64,000 nucleotides of DNA. It comes from Isoetes taiwanensis. Taxonomy: Eukaryota; Streptophyta; Lycopodiopsida; Isoetales; Isoetaceae. This document shows positions 25,879 to 37,320 of this stretch, in pieces (position 1 is the stretch's first letter; each line of letters starts with the position of its first letter). The position numbers were made by a program, and so were the translations under genes. The notes beneath the pieces are model-generated. The model was not told the DNA's origin. It made no database searches and was given only the letters and a program-made list of their open reading frames with translations. The stretch covers positions 2,119,138 to 2,183,137 of the forward strand of contig JAJEKV010000071.1 in NCBI GenBank assembly GCA_021234155.1, read 5' to 3'.

Positions 25879-28673
25879 TCCTTTATAATAAAATTTTAGT
25901 GTTTGTCTGTTTTGTTTGTCGCCCTAAATCGGAGGGCCCAAATTTGATCTAATATGCCAGACGGTCCAAATCACGCCCTAGATCGGGTGTGGTTTTTTGC
26001 GAAGAAAATGTAGGGTTTTAGGGAGGATCGGCCGGTTTGGCAAAGCGCGCTTCTGTGGAAGAAGCTCCTCAGGTTTGATTTGCTCCTACCTCATAAGCCC
26101 CAGCCAAGTCTTTTCACAGTAGCCAAGTTTTCAGTAGCCACGTTTTGTAGTCCATCTGTTACGGTAGGAGACCAGCAGCACGTTATCCGAGAGGCGATGG
26201 ATTTATGAGCTCAAACACGATTCCTATTCAATCAAAGGAAAACAACAATGTAGAGTTGCAGCCGAATTTTTGCATGTAGGGATGCATCTGTGCCAATAAA
26301 AGATTTTATGAACATCCGCCGAGGGCGTAATCGGTGCCGACTTTGAGCATTAGAGACCTTGAGTGTAACACATCCGTATGCATCCTCTTTGTCGCAACAA
26401 GACTTGACCTCGCCTTTTATGCCTCGACGACCGCTTCTTAAGTCCTCAAGAAACGCCAGGCCAGAAATACCCCACATGTTTTCGTGATTTAGGGCTCTTT
26501 GCGTAAGACGTTGTTGGATTCCCGCCGCCATGGCTGATCTCGGAATGGGTCCACGTGGCATCTAAATTTCTTATATGCCAAACATGTTCATCTACAACAC
26601 TATATCATGTTCTATAACTTCACATCTTTGGCCGCATGTTACGAATGCCAGCGATGAGTGTGTGTTTATAACACTGACAATTGGTAAATTCCTTCTCTTT
26701 AATAAATTATTACGTTTCTCTTTATTTAATTCTTTTGTGCTTTTGTAATACACTAGATTGAAATGCACGGGGTTTACAATCTTCCAAATGAGAATAGGCA
26801 AATTTGGCCATAGGGGCTTTAAACATAGAATAGGCACATTACGCCATAGGGGCTTTAAAGGGATAAAGGGCAAGCATGGCAAGCAAGAGCTATTCATTTT
26901 TTCGAGTCTACTTCTTCATCAGCCTACTTTAGTCAATGCATGGTACGGTTGTAGTGAGATGCTTCTTCATTCCATTTTGGTTTCTAATAGAGTGTTTATT
27001 TCATAGGGAGCGGGGCAAGCGAGCTATATATGACACAAGGCAAAATGAAAGTGTTAAAAGCAACAAAGCATCGGTATTTATGTGCTTGACTTTATGATTA
27101 TTTACCCATTACGTGCAAGAAGGTAAATATGGCCTCCTTATTTTTAAATAACGGGGCACATGGAAGAACTTCATTTTCATGTTATCTTCAAAGACACCGT
27201 TTTGTTATGCTTAACAACTGAAGCAGTTGTGAGAATGCCAAGGCAGATTTTAAGGAAGTGCAGTTGAGACCTCAAATATATCCGCCTGATCTTTTCTACA
27301 TTAATTCGTATTTCTTATAGTGGAATTCAATAAGCCTGATACTAGGATTTACTATGTGTTTAGATTTTTTCTGGGGGAGGTTTATGTTTCAATGTTGTGG
27401 TATAGTTGGGAGTTCACAGATGGCAAAACTCACTGCTGCAAAAGTAGGTGCTTTGCAAACTATGGGCAATAAGGTATGCTCATAATGCATTATTACGATG
27501 GTGTGAATGTCGATTAAAGTTCAGAATGCATTCATTGCAGCAAGCATGAAAATATATATTTCAAAGAATGAGACTTAAGCAAGCAATCTTTACAAGATAG
27601 CAGGTAACTTCTGACCCCTGGATTTAAAACTATGGATATTTACACTATTAATTTGACCTTATTTATCTCTTCTGCTCTTTGCCTGTAGTAATCCAGAAAA
27701 GTTGAGAGACTTTATTAAAGGTGTGGGTTTATTTACAACGTCGGTATACTGGAGAAAACAAAGGAAGAATGGTTAGGATGAGATAAATATTTGGCTACCC
27801 TGGCTGAGGCATTAAAGTGTAAATGGTATGCCAGAGCTCCAATCACTATGTTCATGTCTTTCATGGAATTTTGGAAGAAAAGCATTTGCCCCATTCTCAA
27901 GCTATTTCCAAAACAATGCACGTTGATGTATGAAATGTGTCCCTTATATATAAGGAGTTTTAAAAGAAAATCTAAGCTTTCCATAACAGATAGCCATGCC
28001 AGTAGCCATGGCAAATGTATGGCACAATAGTACGTAAAGAAATATAACAACAAAAGGATTTTCTTTTTGGAGGACAAATTTTCAATGAATGGGAAGTTGT
28101 GACAACGCATTGTAAGAAAGACATTGATGTAGTTCCACGTGGAACAACATGAACATTACATTCCATCATGTTTTTTAACATCTTGAAGTTGGAAATGCAT
28201 CCCATCATGCTTTTCGTGTCCAATTCCCTTTCTACCAAATGACATACACATTCACTTATGTGTCATGCGTGATAATACATTCTCATTACAAGATTGTTAT
28301 TAAGTTTGGATGTGGCAGAAATAAGCCAATATCTTTATAGATAAAGATGCAATTCACACTAAATAATGCAATCAATGCAATGCCTTTAAAGGTTACATGG
28401 TGTTGTTCACAACACATTCATAGCCACAACACATCCACATTCATATAAAAGCAACAAGAGATGGTGTCTACATCAAAATTTCGTAAACAACCTCAACAAC
28501 TCATAGACATGGCCACTTGCATTCTAAAAGTTTCCAAAATGGTCAACGGCCCAGAAGTTTACAAGTTCCGAAAATGATCCACGGGCCCAGAAGTTACTTT
28601 ACGCAAATGCACAAGTTCCCAACATTTACAAGATTCCAAATTATGCCCAGCAACGCTGGGCACCGTTACTAGT
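25879..28673 (+). mobile_element. Helitron D, non-autonomous, 2.8 kb
   Basis: The 5' end TCCTTTATAATAAAATTTTA is identical to that of Helitron A and the similarity continues for about 80 bases (GCCCTAAATCGGAGGGCCC). The 3' end is the family hairpin plus ACCGTTACTAG, then T at 28674; A precedes the element. No Rep/helicase. Contents are a minus-strand open stretch (26561-26232) and a plus-strand piece (27700-28030), neither recognised, and AT-rich sequence. Confidence 0.9.
27700..28030 (+). pseudogene. Unrecognised captured gene fragment in Helitron D
   Basis: Reads KLRDFIKGVGLF, then after a frame change LAEALKCKWYARAPITMF and FMEFWKKSICPILKLFPKQC with protein-like composition, preceded by an intron-like CTGTAG boundary. 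A minus-strand frame over 26561-26232 (QQRLTQRALNHENMWGISG) is another candidate fragment. No family recognised. Confidence 0.35.
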
Positions 28674-28829
28674 TGTTTTACTAAAAAAAAGGAATAAAGA
28701 GGATTTTTTTTTTTTAAATATGTTTTTTGTCATTCGTGAGTCTATACAAATGGTTGTATGTATTTTATACTTATTACATTATTTGACATGATGGTTAATA
28801 CGTTACTCCTGTTTAATGAACTCATTCAG

Positions 28830-29476
28830 AGCGGTCTCCATCCCGATCCATTAGTTCTAAGTTACAGGCAAAGGGAAACCTATCGTCGTGAATTTCAAGC
28901 CAGAGCGCACCAATATGTAGATATTGCATACGATCAATATGAAGAGGATGAAACTATTGACGAACCCGAGAACGAAGTCTTTCGTGACGAGCCGATGCTC
29001 GATATGTTGCACGCTCTTCAAGAATTACCTGATATTGATTTAGATGATGTCGAGGATGGTGGTGGAGAGGATATGGTAGAAGATGTGGGATACCCTTCGA
29101 GGATTGGTCGTACTGACGATGACCCTATTGTTATCGAAGCAGAAACGCAGTTATTTCCTGCGTCTCGAACCTCTCGTTTGTCGGCGTGCCTGCTAATTCT
29201 CAATCTCCAAACCAAGTTCAAGTGGAGCAATGCAAGTGTCTCTGCTCTATTGAGGTGACATACTTATCAAGTCTTTCTATCTTACCACCATCTCCATCTT
29301 TTATCTTACCACTCTTAGATGCACAGGTTATTGCACGAGAAGATCCTTCCAGAGAAGAACAATATGCCTACCGACAGATCTCAAGTTAAGAAAATGATTC
29401 AAGCGACCGGCCTTGGTTATAAAGTCATACATGCATGTCCAAATGATTGTATGATCTTCTATCCCCCTGCCGAGCA
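28830..29476 (+). pseudogene. CACTA TNP2 transposase, N-terminal exons
   Basis: Exon 28830-29254 starts after an acceptor CATTCAG. It contains an acidic linker, then LLILNLQTKFKWSNASVSALL, and ends at TTGAG^GTGACA. The next exon opens at 29327 after GCACAG and reads LLHEKILPEKNNMP and YKVIHACPNDCMIFY. These are the characteristic TNP2 (Transposase_21) N-terminal motifs. The frame stops abruptly at 29476 where the 13.8-kb element begins, and resumes in frame at 43297. Confidence 0.85.
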
Positions 29477-29751
29477 GGGTGAAAGCATGTTGTAGTGGAA
29501 CACCCTGGGTGTCCCCCCTGTCCTCCTAAAAATGTGGTGGGAGATATCAAATTTGTGGTGCGATTTTAAATGTTCGTTTGGCGCCTAGTGCATGTACTGC
29601 CCGGATTCAATCATTTCTTGAACTGCAACAACCCGATTCTTACGCCACCCGTCCCATTCCAATTTCCTACGCCACCCGTGCCCATTCCAATCTCCACCGA
29701 ACCGATTTCTAAACCCACGACCCATCCGCGCCTTTCCTGAAGCACACGGCT

Positions 29752-30560
29752 ATGGCGCTTAATCCGGTTGTGGATCAATCCGGTTCATACCTTCAATCGT
29801 TTAATTTGGAAGCAAATCTGCCATAGGTAAGAGAAAGAGAACTCCAGAACAAGAACGGGATCATAAAAGACGCCAAAGGAAAAGACAAAGGGAAGCTAAA
29901 GAAGAATTAGCAAAAATTGCAACAGCAGAGGGAGGATCCACGAACGGCCTCTACCGGCGCCGGATGGTATTAAAATTGTTATCTTCATTTCATAGCACCA
30001 CTAAAGGCTTGTCTAACAAATGATAAGAAAGAGGTTTTACTAGATTATCCGCAGGATGACACAATGGACAGCGATACTTGGCTAAGAGTCGAAAGATTTG
30101 CAAGTCAAGAGCATTGTGGTCAGCAACCTCGGGGCTTCCATTCAACTTGTGAAGAAGTCTAACAGCAATGGCGGTTTAGCACCAAGAGTAGTTGCCTTGC
30201 TATGACCGTAAGAGGAAGCATTAATACCGAAAGTGCTAATCCGCGATTGTGCTTCGGGGTTTTGGTAAACTGGCCGGGTGTTCATCCTAGGAATCTTACC
30301 AAAGCAAAATTGAAGAGGGAAGAGATAGATTGCAAAGTGGGGGAATGGGTTTTGTACAAAAGAGTTAGAAGAGCGGATGCAATTCCCAATTACGTCATAG
30401 AACTTGTGCAGCAATTTTGGACCGAAAGCAAAGAGGGTCTCTCCAAATGCAAAGGATGTTAAGTTCGGAAGATTGGAGCGAAATGTAAGAGAGGATCATG
30501 CCACTCACTATCCGGAAGAATCACGGGTTATTTCATTTCTTCATCTTCACCACATTTTTT
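29752..30560 (+). pseudogene. DUF7869-like protein, N-terminal part, broken
   Basis: A basic stretch (TPEQERDHKRRQRKRQREA near 29838-29895) is followed by TESANPRLCFGVLVNW and VIELVQQFWTES. In the next frame come SPNAKDVKFGRLERN and DHATHYPEESRV. The FW..S..SPNxKDV...HATHYxEES pattern resembles the N-terminal half of DUF7869-type transposon proteins, the family whose catalytic-like half is seen at 6294-8427. No QLDN/GHTHxDxD segment follows here. If correct, this is the likely remnant of the 13.8-kb element's own transposase. Confidence 0.4.
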
Positions 30561-30574
30561 TTATTGTTAATGTG

Positions 30575-31095
30575 GTATGTGGTTAGTGATTGCTTGTGAT
30601 ATGTGGTTCTTGTAGTTAGTGATTGCTTGTGGTGTGTGGTGCCTATTAATCTTTGTGATATATGATATGTCTTGCCTAGTGTGGTGAGGCACGTGGGTGT
30701 GAAATAAATCTTTGTCAATATATGCTTTGTGGTGCCTAGTGTGGTGAATAACATGGTGTAAAATACATCTTTGTAATATATGCTATGTGGTGCCTAGTGT
30801 GGTGAAAAATATGGTGAAAAATATGGTGTAAAATAAATGCTCTAAATATCGCTTTTTGTGGTGCCTAGTGTGGTGAATAACATGGTGTAAAATAAATCTT
30901 TGTAATATATGCTATGTGGTCCCTAGTGTGGTGAATAACATGGTGTGGTGTCTAGTAGTGTGGTGCCTAGTGTGGTGCCTAGTGTGGTTAAAAATATGGT
31001 GTAAAATAAATCTTGAATATATTCTATGTGGTGCCTAGTGTGGTGAATAACGAGGTGTAAGATGAATGTCTGTAATATATGCTATGTTTAATAGA
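30575..31095 (+). repeat. Tandem repeat, unit with GTGGTGCCTAGTGTGGTG
   Basis: Eight or so imperfect units of about 60 bp: TATGCTATGTGGTGCCTAGT followed by GTGGTGAATAACATGGTGTA and AAATAAATCTTTGTAATA. Shorter units occur near 30950-30990. Non-coding. Confidence 0.9.
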
Positions 31096-31109
31096 AATCT
31101 CACTGTTTA

Positions 31110-31890
31110 ATTGACAGGGTGAAAGTGACACACAGAAAAATTACATTAAGGATGGACAGAATGGGACAGACTAATCATTGGAAATCTGTCACATCAAATG
31201 CAAGGTCAATCATTCAAAAGCTGGCTGTGCAGGAAGCATTGGGGGAAAACCATAAATCTAGTTTTGCATGCAGACATTGGCTTATCACAATCCAGCTATG
31301 GTGGAAGAAAACAGAAGGAGAACACGAGCACAAACAATTTCACCAGTTCAAATGCAGTTGCATCTGGTAGGACCTATACTGAAGCAAATAAACCAGGAAC
31401 AGAGGCGGATATTAGAGGAGCGGAGGACCCATGAATTCCGAGGTATTCTAGGCTTAAAACATAGGTTAATTCCTGATGGGCTTAAAGAATTAGAAGCCAA
31501 GGCAGTGATAGGCGGTTGCCTTTCTTTGTAGTAGATGTTGTTTTACGATGATGATGTTGTTTACATGCATGCATCGGGGAGACTTAACAGAGCTGGTGCA
31601 GTAACCATGTGGTTAGGGGGGTGGTGTATGATTCTCGAGGATGAGTTCTCAACTCTCCCGTGGTTGAGGAAGAGGATATGTTCATCCAACTAAAGCAGGA
31701 AATGATCCATGCTTCAGCCATTAAAAAAGTGCTCGACAGGCCAGATGCATGGAGACACAACAACTTGAGACAATACTTTATGAATCTGTATCATAAGTGG
31801 GAGCAGAAACGAGAAGCTCATGTTTTAGTGTTCTTTGGATTACACCAACTATTCGCCAGCCAGGCTAATTTGATGAAGTCTTGAACGTAC
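31110..31890 (+). pseudogene. Unrecognised broken gene fragment
   Basis: Protein-like frames at 31268-31531 (QINQEQRRILEERRTHEF, LKHRLIPDGLKELEAKA) and 31660-31884 (FIQLKQEMIHASAIKKVLDR, WEQKREAHVLVFFGLHQLF), separated by stops. It looks alpha-helical and charged. No family recognised. It precedes 0.8 kb of AT-rich DNA (31.9-32.7 kb) rich in CACAAGGC/GGCACTAAGGCC repeats and without genes. Confidence 0.35.
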
Positions 31891-32725
31891 TTGGAAGAAC
31901 AAGAGTTACAGATCTCACAATGCAGGATCTAATTGAGGCCCAGTAACTGTATGTCATCTCTAATGCATTTTGATAATACTAGAAACTTTTATGAATATAA
32001 AGAAGTTTCTGTTTTGCATTCTCATTTTTTATGCTTCAGTTACAGAAATTTGTACTTGAATGTTGAATGAATTCCAAGGTATAACTGGATTAAACTGAAT
32101 TAAACTGAATTAAACTTGCACAAGGCTTGTTAGACATATGGGTGAGATCAAAGAAAGGCACTAAGGCCTGTGGTATCTGTTTTTAGAAACAGGCCTGTGG
32201 TAAAACAGAATTAGAAATTTACACAAGGCACAAATTTACACAAGACACAAAGCCATTACAAACTATTTTCTGGATTAAACAAAAGGCACAAGGCCTGGAT
32301 TACAGTCGGCACAAGGCCATCATATGTTAAAACAGAAGATACCAGAATACTTCAGAATTAGAAATTTACACAAGGTTCAAAAAGGCACTAAGGCCATCAT
32401 ATATTACAAAGAGGCACTAAGGCCTGTATCACAAGGGGTGAGTTCACAAGGGGGTGAGATCAAATGAAGGCACTAAGGCCTATATACCATCTGTTTTTCA
32501 AAAAAAATACAAAGGCACAAAAGGCCCCAGAGACGCGGACTTGATCAAAAGAAAAAAAAAGGTGCTGCGGCAGTAGGACTTCAAGCTTCATCCTGTAAGA
32601 AAAAGTGAAGAAAATTAGTTTAGAATACATAAAAGAAAGCAAAAATTTAATGCATGCATGCTACTTACTCAGAGAAAATTTTTGGAGTTCAAAAAAAAAA
32701 AAAACTTCATGTTCTTTTTCGTCTT

Positions 32726-33097
32726 CTACCTCTTCTTCTTCTTCTTGGTCCGGTCTTCGCCGATTAAGTTATTAGAATCTTGGGAATCAAATTGATCATC
32801 AGAAGAAGCTTCATCAGAGGAATCGAAATTAGAGGAGGATTCCACCTCTTCTGAAAGCTCCGAAAGATCTTCAAAGCTTTCAGAAGAGGTGGAATCAGAC
32901 TTAGAGCTCTCAGGCTCAGGGCTCTCGGCTACTGGGCTCTCAGGTTCGGGCTCCAGCAAATGGTAATTTGGCCAAGATCCTATTTCATAACTGGCCATCA
33001 CCTGTGCCAAAGGAATTGAAAGCAGTTTCCGGCGAGAGGGAGAGGGAGAGGCAGAGCTGGAGGGAGAGCTGGCAGGCAAATGGCGGCCATTCGACAT
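32726..33097 (-). CDS. Small Ser/Asp/Glu-rich ORF with basic tail
   Basis: An uninterrupted 123-codon ORF from ATG. A Ser-rich start (ASSPSSSASPSPSRRK) is followed by a Pro/Glu/Ser-rich acidic body and a basic C terminus (DRTKKKKKR), which could act in nuclear import. No domain recognised. GAAGAAGAAG and TCTGAAGAG-type local repeats may simply keep the frame open. It lies inside the 13.8-kb element. Confidence 0.35.
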   Translation of the reverse strand: MSNGRHLPASSPSSSASPSPSRRKLLSIPLAQVMASYEIGSWPNYHLLEPEPESPVAESPEPESSKSDSTSSESFEDLSELSEEVESSSNFDSSDEASSDDQFDSQDSNNLIGEDRTKKKKKR

Positions 33098-33322
33098 TCG
33101 TTGGAAGGAATTGACGATGCTTCTCCTTCACACCACCATAGCCTATAAAGGCTGGCGTGAAATTAATTTCGTAGGCTACGATTTTAGGATTTTGTACCAT
33201 TAGCATCTTTATTCCTAAAGATTTAGTAGGCAACTAATAATAACCTCGAAATGACCATTATGATTTAGTAGGCAACTAATAATAACCTCAAAATGACCAT
33301 TATTTTATTTTCTAAAAAACAT

Positions 33323-33354
<32 letters not shown>

Positions 33355-33394
33355 TCTATCCTGAATTGGCCATTCATGAATAGCTCCAACATGC

Positions 33395-33900
33395 CACCTA
33401 TGATGCACCACATGATTCACCAAATGCACCTCATGATTCACCACATGCACCATTTGCATCACCAAACATGTTGGTCAATGAAAGTCAAACATGTAACAAA
33501 GGTCATGTAAAGGCTCAAGCATGCCAAGGTGGCTCAAATATGCCACCTAGGCTCCAACATGCCAAGGTGGCTCAAACATGCCACGTAAGCTCCAACATGC
33601 CACCTACGATGCACCACATGATTCACCACATGATTCACCAAATGCACCTCAAGATTCACCACATGCACCATTTGCATCACCAAACATGTTGGTCAATGAA
33701 AGTCAAACATGCCACGTAAGCTCCAACATGCCACCTACGATTCACCACATGATTCACCACATGGTTCACCACATGCACCATTTGCATCACCACATCTATC
33801 ACGACATGTAACACCACATGCACCATTTGCACCACATGATTCAATACATGCACCATTTGCATCACCACATCTATCACGACATGTAACACCACATTGTCAT
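33395..33900. repeat. CACCACATG/CAAACATGCC tandem repeat
   Basis: Two long units starting at GGTCAATGAAAGTCAAACATG (33472 and 33692) with internal repeats of CACCACATGATTCACCACATG and CACCATTTGCATCACCA. Related CACATG-rich sequence recurs at 41640-42130 and, more weakly, near 47100-47640 (CAAACATGCCACCTAGGCTC). Non-coding. Confidence 0.8.
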
Positions 33901-33959
33901 GAATCTTTGAATACATCAATTTCTTCTGGATATTTGAACTCCACCGTGAGTGTTGCTCG

Positions 33960-35110
33960 TCACCCGAAAAAAGTCTATTGTATACAATAGTATACAACAA
34001 TGTACATTAGAGTGTCAATGAAAGAATAGGTTACAAGAATAACCTCTTTGGTTACAATAATACAAACATGTGATTACAAGTAAAGATCTATTGATCTGTC
34101 AACCTCGACTTCATTACTACAAAGAATCGTGGCTTCACAACATCAATCATCATTCTGCGGCGTGTCCAACATTTCAAGAACTAGAAATTGGTACACCACG
34201 CAACAAACATATCAGGCCTCACATTGGATGAGTAATACCTTCAAATTTACTTAACTCACCTTGCATTTCGTGACATCTTGCAACCACAACTTTCTTTACA
34301 AAGACACATATAGCGGGACCACACGACCAAAGAATCGACCGAGTGGGGAACTTGTAATTTTCTTGTGGCGCAGCCTTTTATGGTGCTTGGGAATGTTGTG
34401 TTTGCATCCTCAACAAAACTCATGACAGTTCTGAGCCCTTGTACATTTCTATTTTGTCAAAATGGTACACACCGGGCCGACATTTAACCGGGCTGACCTC
34501 CAAGACCTACAATGACATACAATCGGCCCAATTGCTCACGATAACATCTTTGGGAGAATGGTACATTCGAAATTGCAAGTTGAGGGTGCAACAGTTTGTC
34601 CTTTTGAAGCAAGCTCGCTCGACGGTAATGTGTAAATGAGCGGATCCATGAAATGGAACCTCTCGTTCCATGTCATGCTTGATGCAAAATTGGTGCATAC
34701 ACCGCCAAAGTCCAAGGTCGGGTAAAACAAGATGATTTAAGAAACAAATGTAAGACTTCAAATGAAGTTGTTTATATTAAATTACTAACCTCATGAAGAA
34801 ATGGACTATCCCCGTCACTAAACCAATCCCTACTTTTCTCCAATATTCTCGATTGCCTCTTGATCAAGCACAAGAGGCTCCCGGCTGTCCTTTAAACACT
34901 TCAAGTGGCAAGTGTTCGGTCGGATGTGCGCTCTTAACACCGCAAATCCCTCGTCTTTGGTGGTGTAAGTTTACATTCAAACAAATGGAAGATCATTGAA
35001 AACCTTGAGGAACATTGAAATAGCCAAGAAATGAACAATTGAAGTAAAACTTTGTTTATATTAAAAAGTCAAGAGAGGTTACATCATATACACAATAATA
35101 CTATTTCTAG
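33960..35110. other. Unassigned DNA in the 13.8-kb element
   Basis: Open stretches exist on both strands between 34439 and 34761 but neither reads as a known protein. The minus-strand one (CMHQFCIKHDMEREVPFHGS) has balanced composition and might be a fragment. Otherwise AT-rich and featureless. Confidence 0.3.
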
Positions 35111-35945
35111 GCTTTAGTTCTATGTTTTTTCATCATATTAATACAAATTTCACTCTCGGTGTCAAACATATTCACAGATTTTGTTGCTTTCGACATAACT
35201 TTGCACATTCCCTTCAAAGAACCCCCCGAAGCCAAACCTTTAGATCATTCATGAGGAAATTGCCATCTACTCTGTCAGGGCTCTAGCTGTTTGGACAGAT
35301 CATGGTGTTTGGCACATTGAGGTACCCTTTGTATCTGCTGTCATCAATGAGAAGCACGTTCTCTTTTGTGAAACCTGGAAATTCGTCGTAGACCTTTTTC
35401 AGGTGCTTCAAAAAAATTGGCTTTTTACTGTTAAATAAATTTGTGTTGGTACAGTGATCCTGATTCCATCCTATATAATAATGTTATAGTGTGTTGCATC
35501 TCGCCCTAGATCGGGTGGCTGGAATTTTTCTGACCAAATCTGACGGCCCACGCTCGATCTCCTCCATGGCTATGAAGGAACGCATCGCTGTCTCTTTTTC
35601 GAGGTTTTCTATCTCTTTTCTGAGGTTGCATAATCCAAAATCTGTGCATCCCCGTTTCTAATGTTGAACGCATCATTCAGAAGCTGTGGCCGGGGGGTCT
35701 TTTTAGATGAAAGATTATAAACCCCCTTGCTTTGGATATAGGACTTGGGTATAGCAGCGAAGCTTTGGCACAGAGCTTGGCTTGGCTGCACCTATTGGAG
35801 CATGGAAGCGGTGATAAAAAATGAACAAGCCAAACAAGATAGCTGCTTGGCTGCAAATGTGCTCTTTCATTGTAATATATTTTGGCAAAGCTCATGGACG
35901 TAGGTCTGGCCCTCAGGAAATTGCAGAGGCATGGTAATTATAAAG

Positions 35946-36837
35946 ATGGCCTCTATAGCCTTAGCTCCGGGGCTTGCCCGAAAGCTGAAGAAGGTTTTGG
36001 AAACAAGGACTGATTCGCCCTATTTGCTAGAGTCCCCAAACACGTCATCAGCGTTTTACACTGAAAACACACCACAGGCAAGAAGAAATTTGCGTGCCAT
36101 GATTGAGAAGCGCGGGTTATCATTAAATGATGAATTTCTAAGGGCAAGTGAAAATGCTTAAAAGGTACGTCTCTGAAATTCTGAATGACTTTTGAACCAA
36201 ATAGATTCAAAGCTTCATTACTCTTATTTGTAGTTGAGAGCTTAATATTGCACATTAATTTTTCCAGGCTTTGGATGCAGTGGAATCAGAGGTTGCAGTA
36301 TTGGCAGAGAGCTGTGATAGGTCAGTATATAGATCTACTTGAGTAGCTCCACCACAGTAGTTACACTAGAAGACAAGATTAAATAATGACATTGAGACCT
36401 CCCCATTGATCCTTATTATAGCAATTTCAATTCAAGTGTTGATGGTCGTCTCTTATTCTTTATCAGAATAGCAAAGGCCATGAATAGCTGTGCATCTGTT
36501 ACTGGAGACTTTATGGCAGTTACAGAAAAGTTGAAACATGATTTGGAGAATAGCAATCAACGGTTGGAGATTGTTACGAATTTTCTTCATAATTATCAGT
36601 TAACTGCAGAAGAGGTATCTGAGACCACTTTCTACAAGAAGTAGGCAATCTGAAAGTTGAAATTTTTAATGGCTGTGACTCAAAGGCCCCAAGGCCATAG
36701 GAAAGCTTACATGTGTCCTTGGTTCATAGATATCTGCTTTGAGAGAAAATGATCTAAATGAGAATTTCTTCAAGGCTTTGGCACGGGTTCAGGAGATTCA
36801 CGCTAATAGTAAAGTCCTACTGCGCACACATCACCAG
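35946..36837 (+). pseudogene. COG6: Captured COG6 gene fragment, exons 1-4
   Basis: Exons with proper GT/AG borders: 35946-36164, 36268-36320, 36467-36614 and 36730-36837. They read APGLARKLKKVLETRTDSPY, ENTPQARRNLRAMIEKRGLS, ALDAVESEVAVLAESCD, IAKAMNSCASVTGDFM, RLEIVTNFLHNYQLT, ISALRENDLNENFFKALARV and VQEIHANSKVLLRTHHQ. This is the N terminus of conserved oligomeric Golgi complex subunit 6, which tethers vesicles in intra-Golgi retrograde transport. In exon 1 a TAA (36159-36161) sits where a Gln codon is expected two codons before the splice site. The remaining ~80% of the gene is absent, so it is a non-functional Helitron capture retaining introns. Confidence 0.93.
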
Positions 36838-37137
36838 GTCATTTTCCTTAAGCGAAAAAAGCTATTTATATTTCAAGCCTGTTATTCTGCTGTTTTCTTC
36901 TTAAACGAAGTATGCTTTATTGGATTGCAAGTGGAAGATTTCTGCATCATGTGCAAATTTATGGATATCTCCTACTTCTGCAGGGTCTTGAACAGTCCTG
37001 TCCATTTAGGGGCTTACTATGTTGATGTTTCCATTCTGAACCATCCTTTCTTGATATTTTATGAGTCTTCCCACTAAGAAGCTTCTATTTAATAGATATG
37101 CCGACCTTTCAATATCTCTCCCGTCTCATGTATCTTG

Positions 37138-37320
37138 AAGCAGGAATTCACAAGGCTTTTTTCCAAAGGAACATCATGCATGACAACAACACAATAAGCA
37201 CATTCAAGGTAAGTAGCTTTTCCATCTTTGGTAGGATAAATTCTGGAAATAATAACTGCAGGATATGCTATGGCACCAGCCTGAAAAGGAACATAATCTT
37301 TGACCACTTATATGTTGCAG
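37138..37320 (+). repeat. Fragment shared by Helitrons E and A
   Basis: GGAATTCACAAGGCTTTTTTCC through CACATTCAAGGTAAG (exon-like end with donor site) and CTGGAAATAATAACTGCAGG match 10195-10350 and 11415-11570 in Helitron A at most positions. The segment includes an apparent exon/intron boundary and suggests that a common captured gene, or a shared ancestor element, underlies both Helitrons. Confidence 0.75.
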
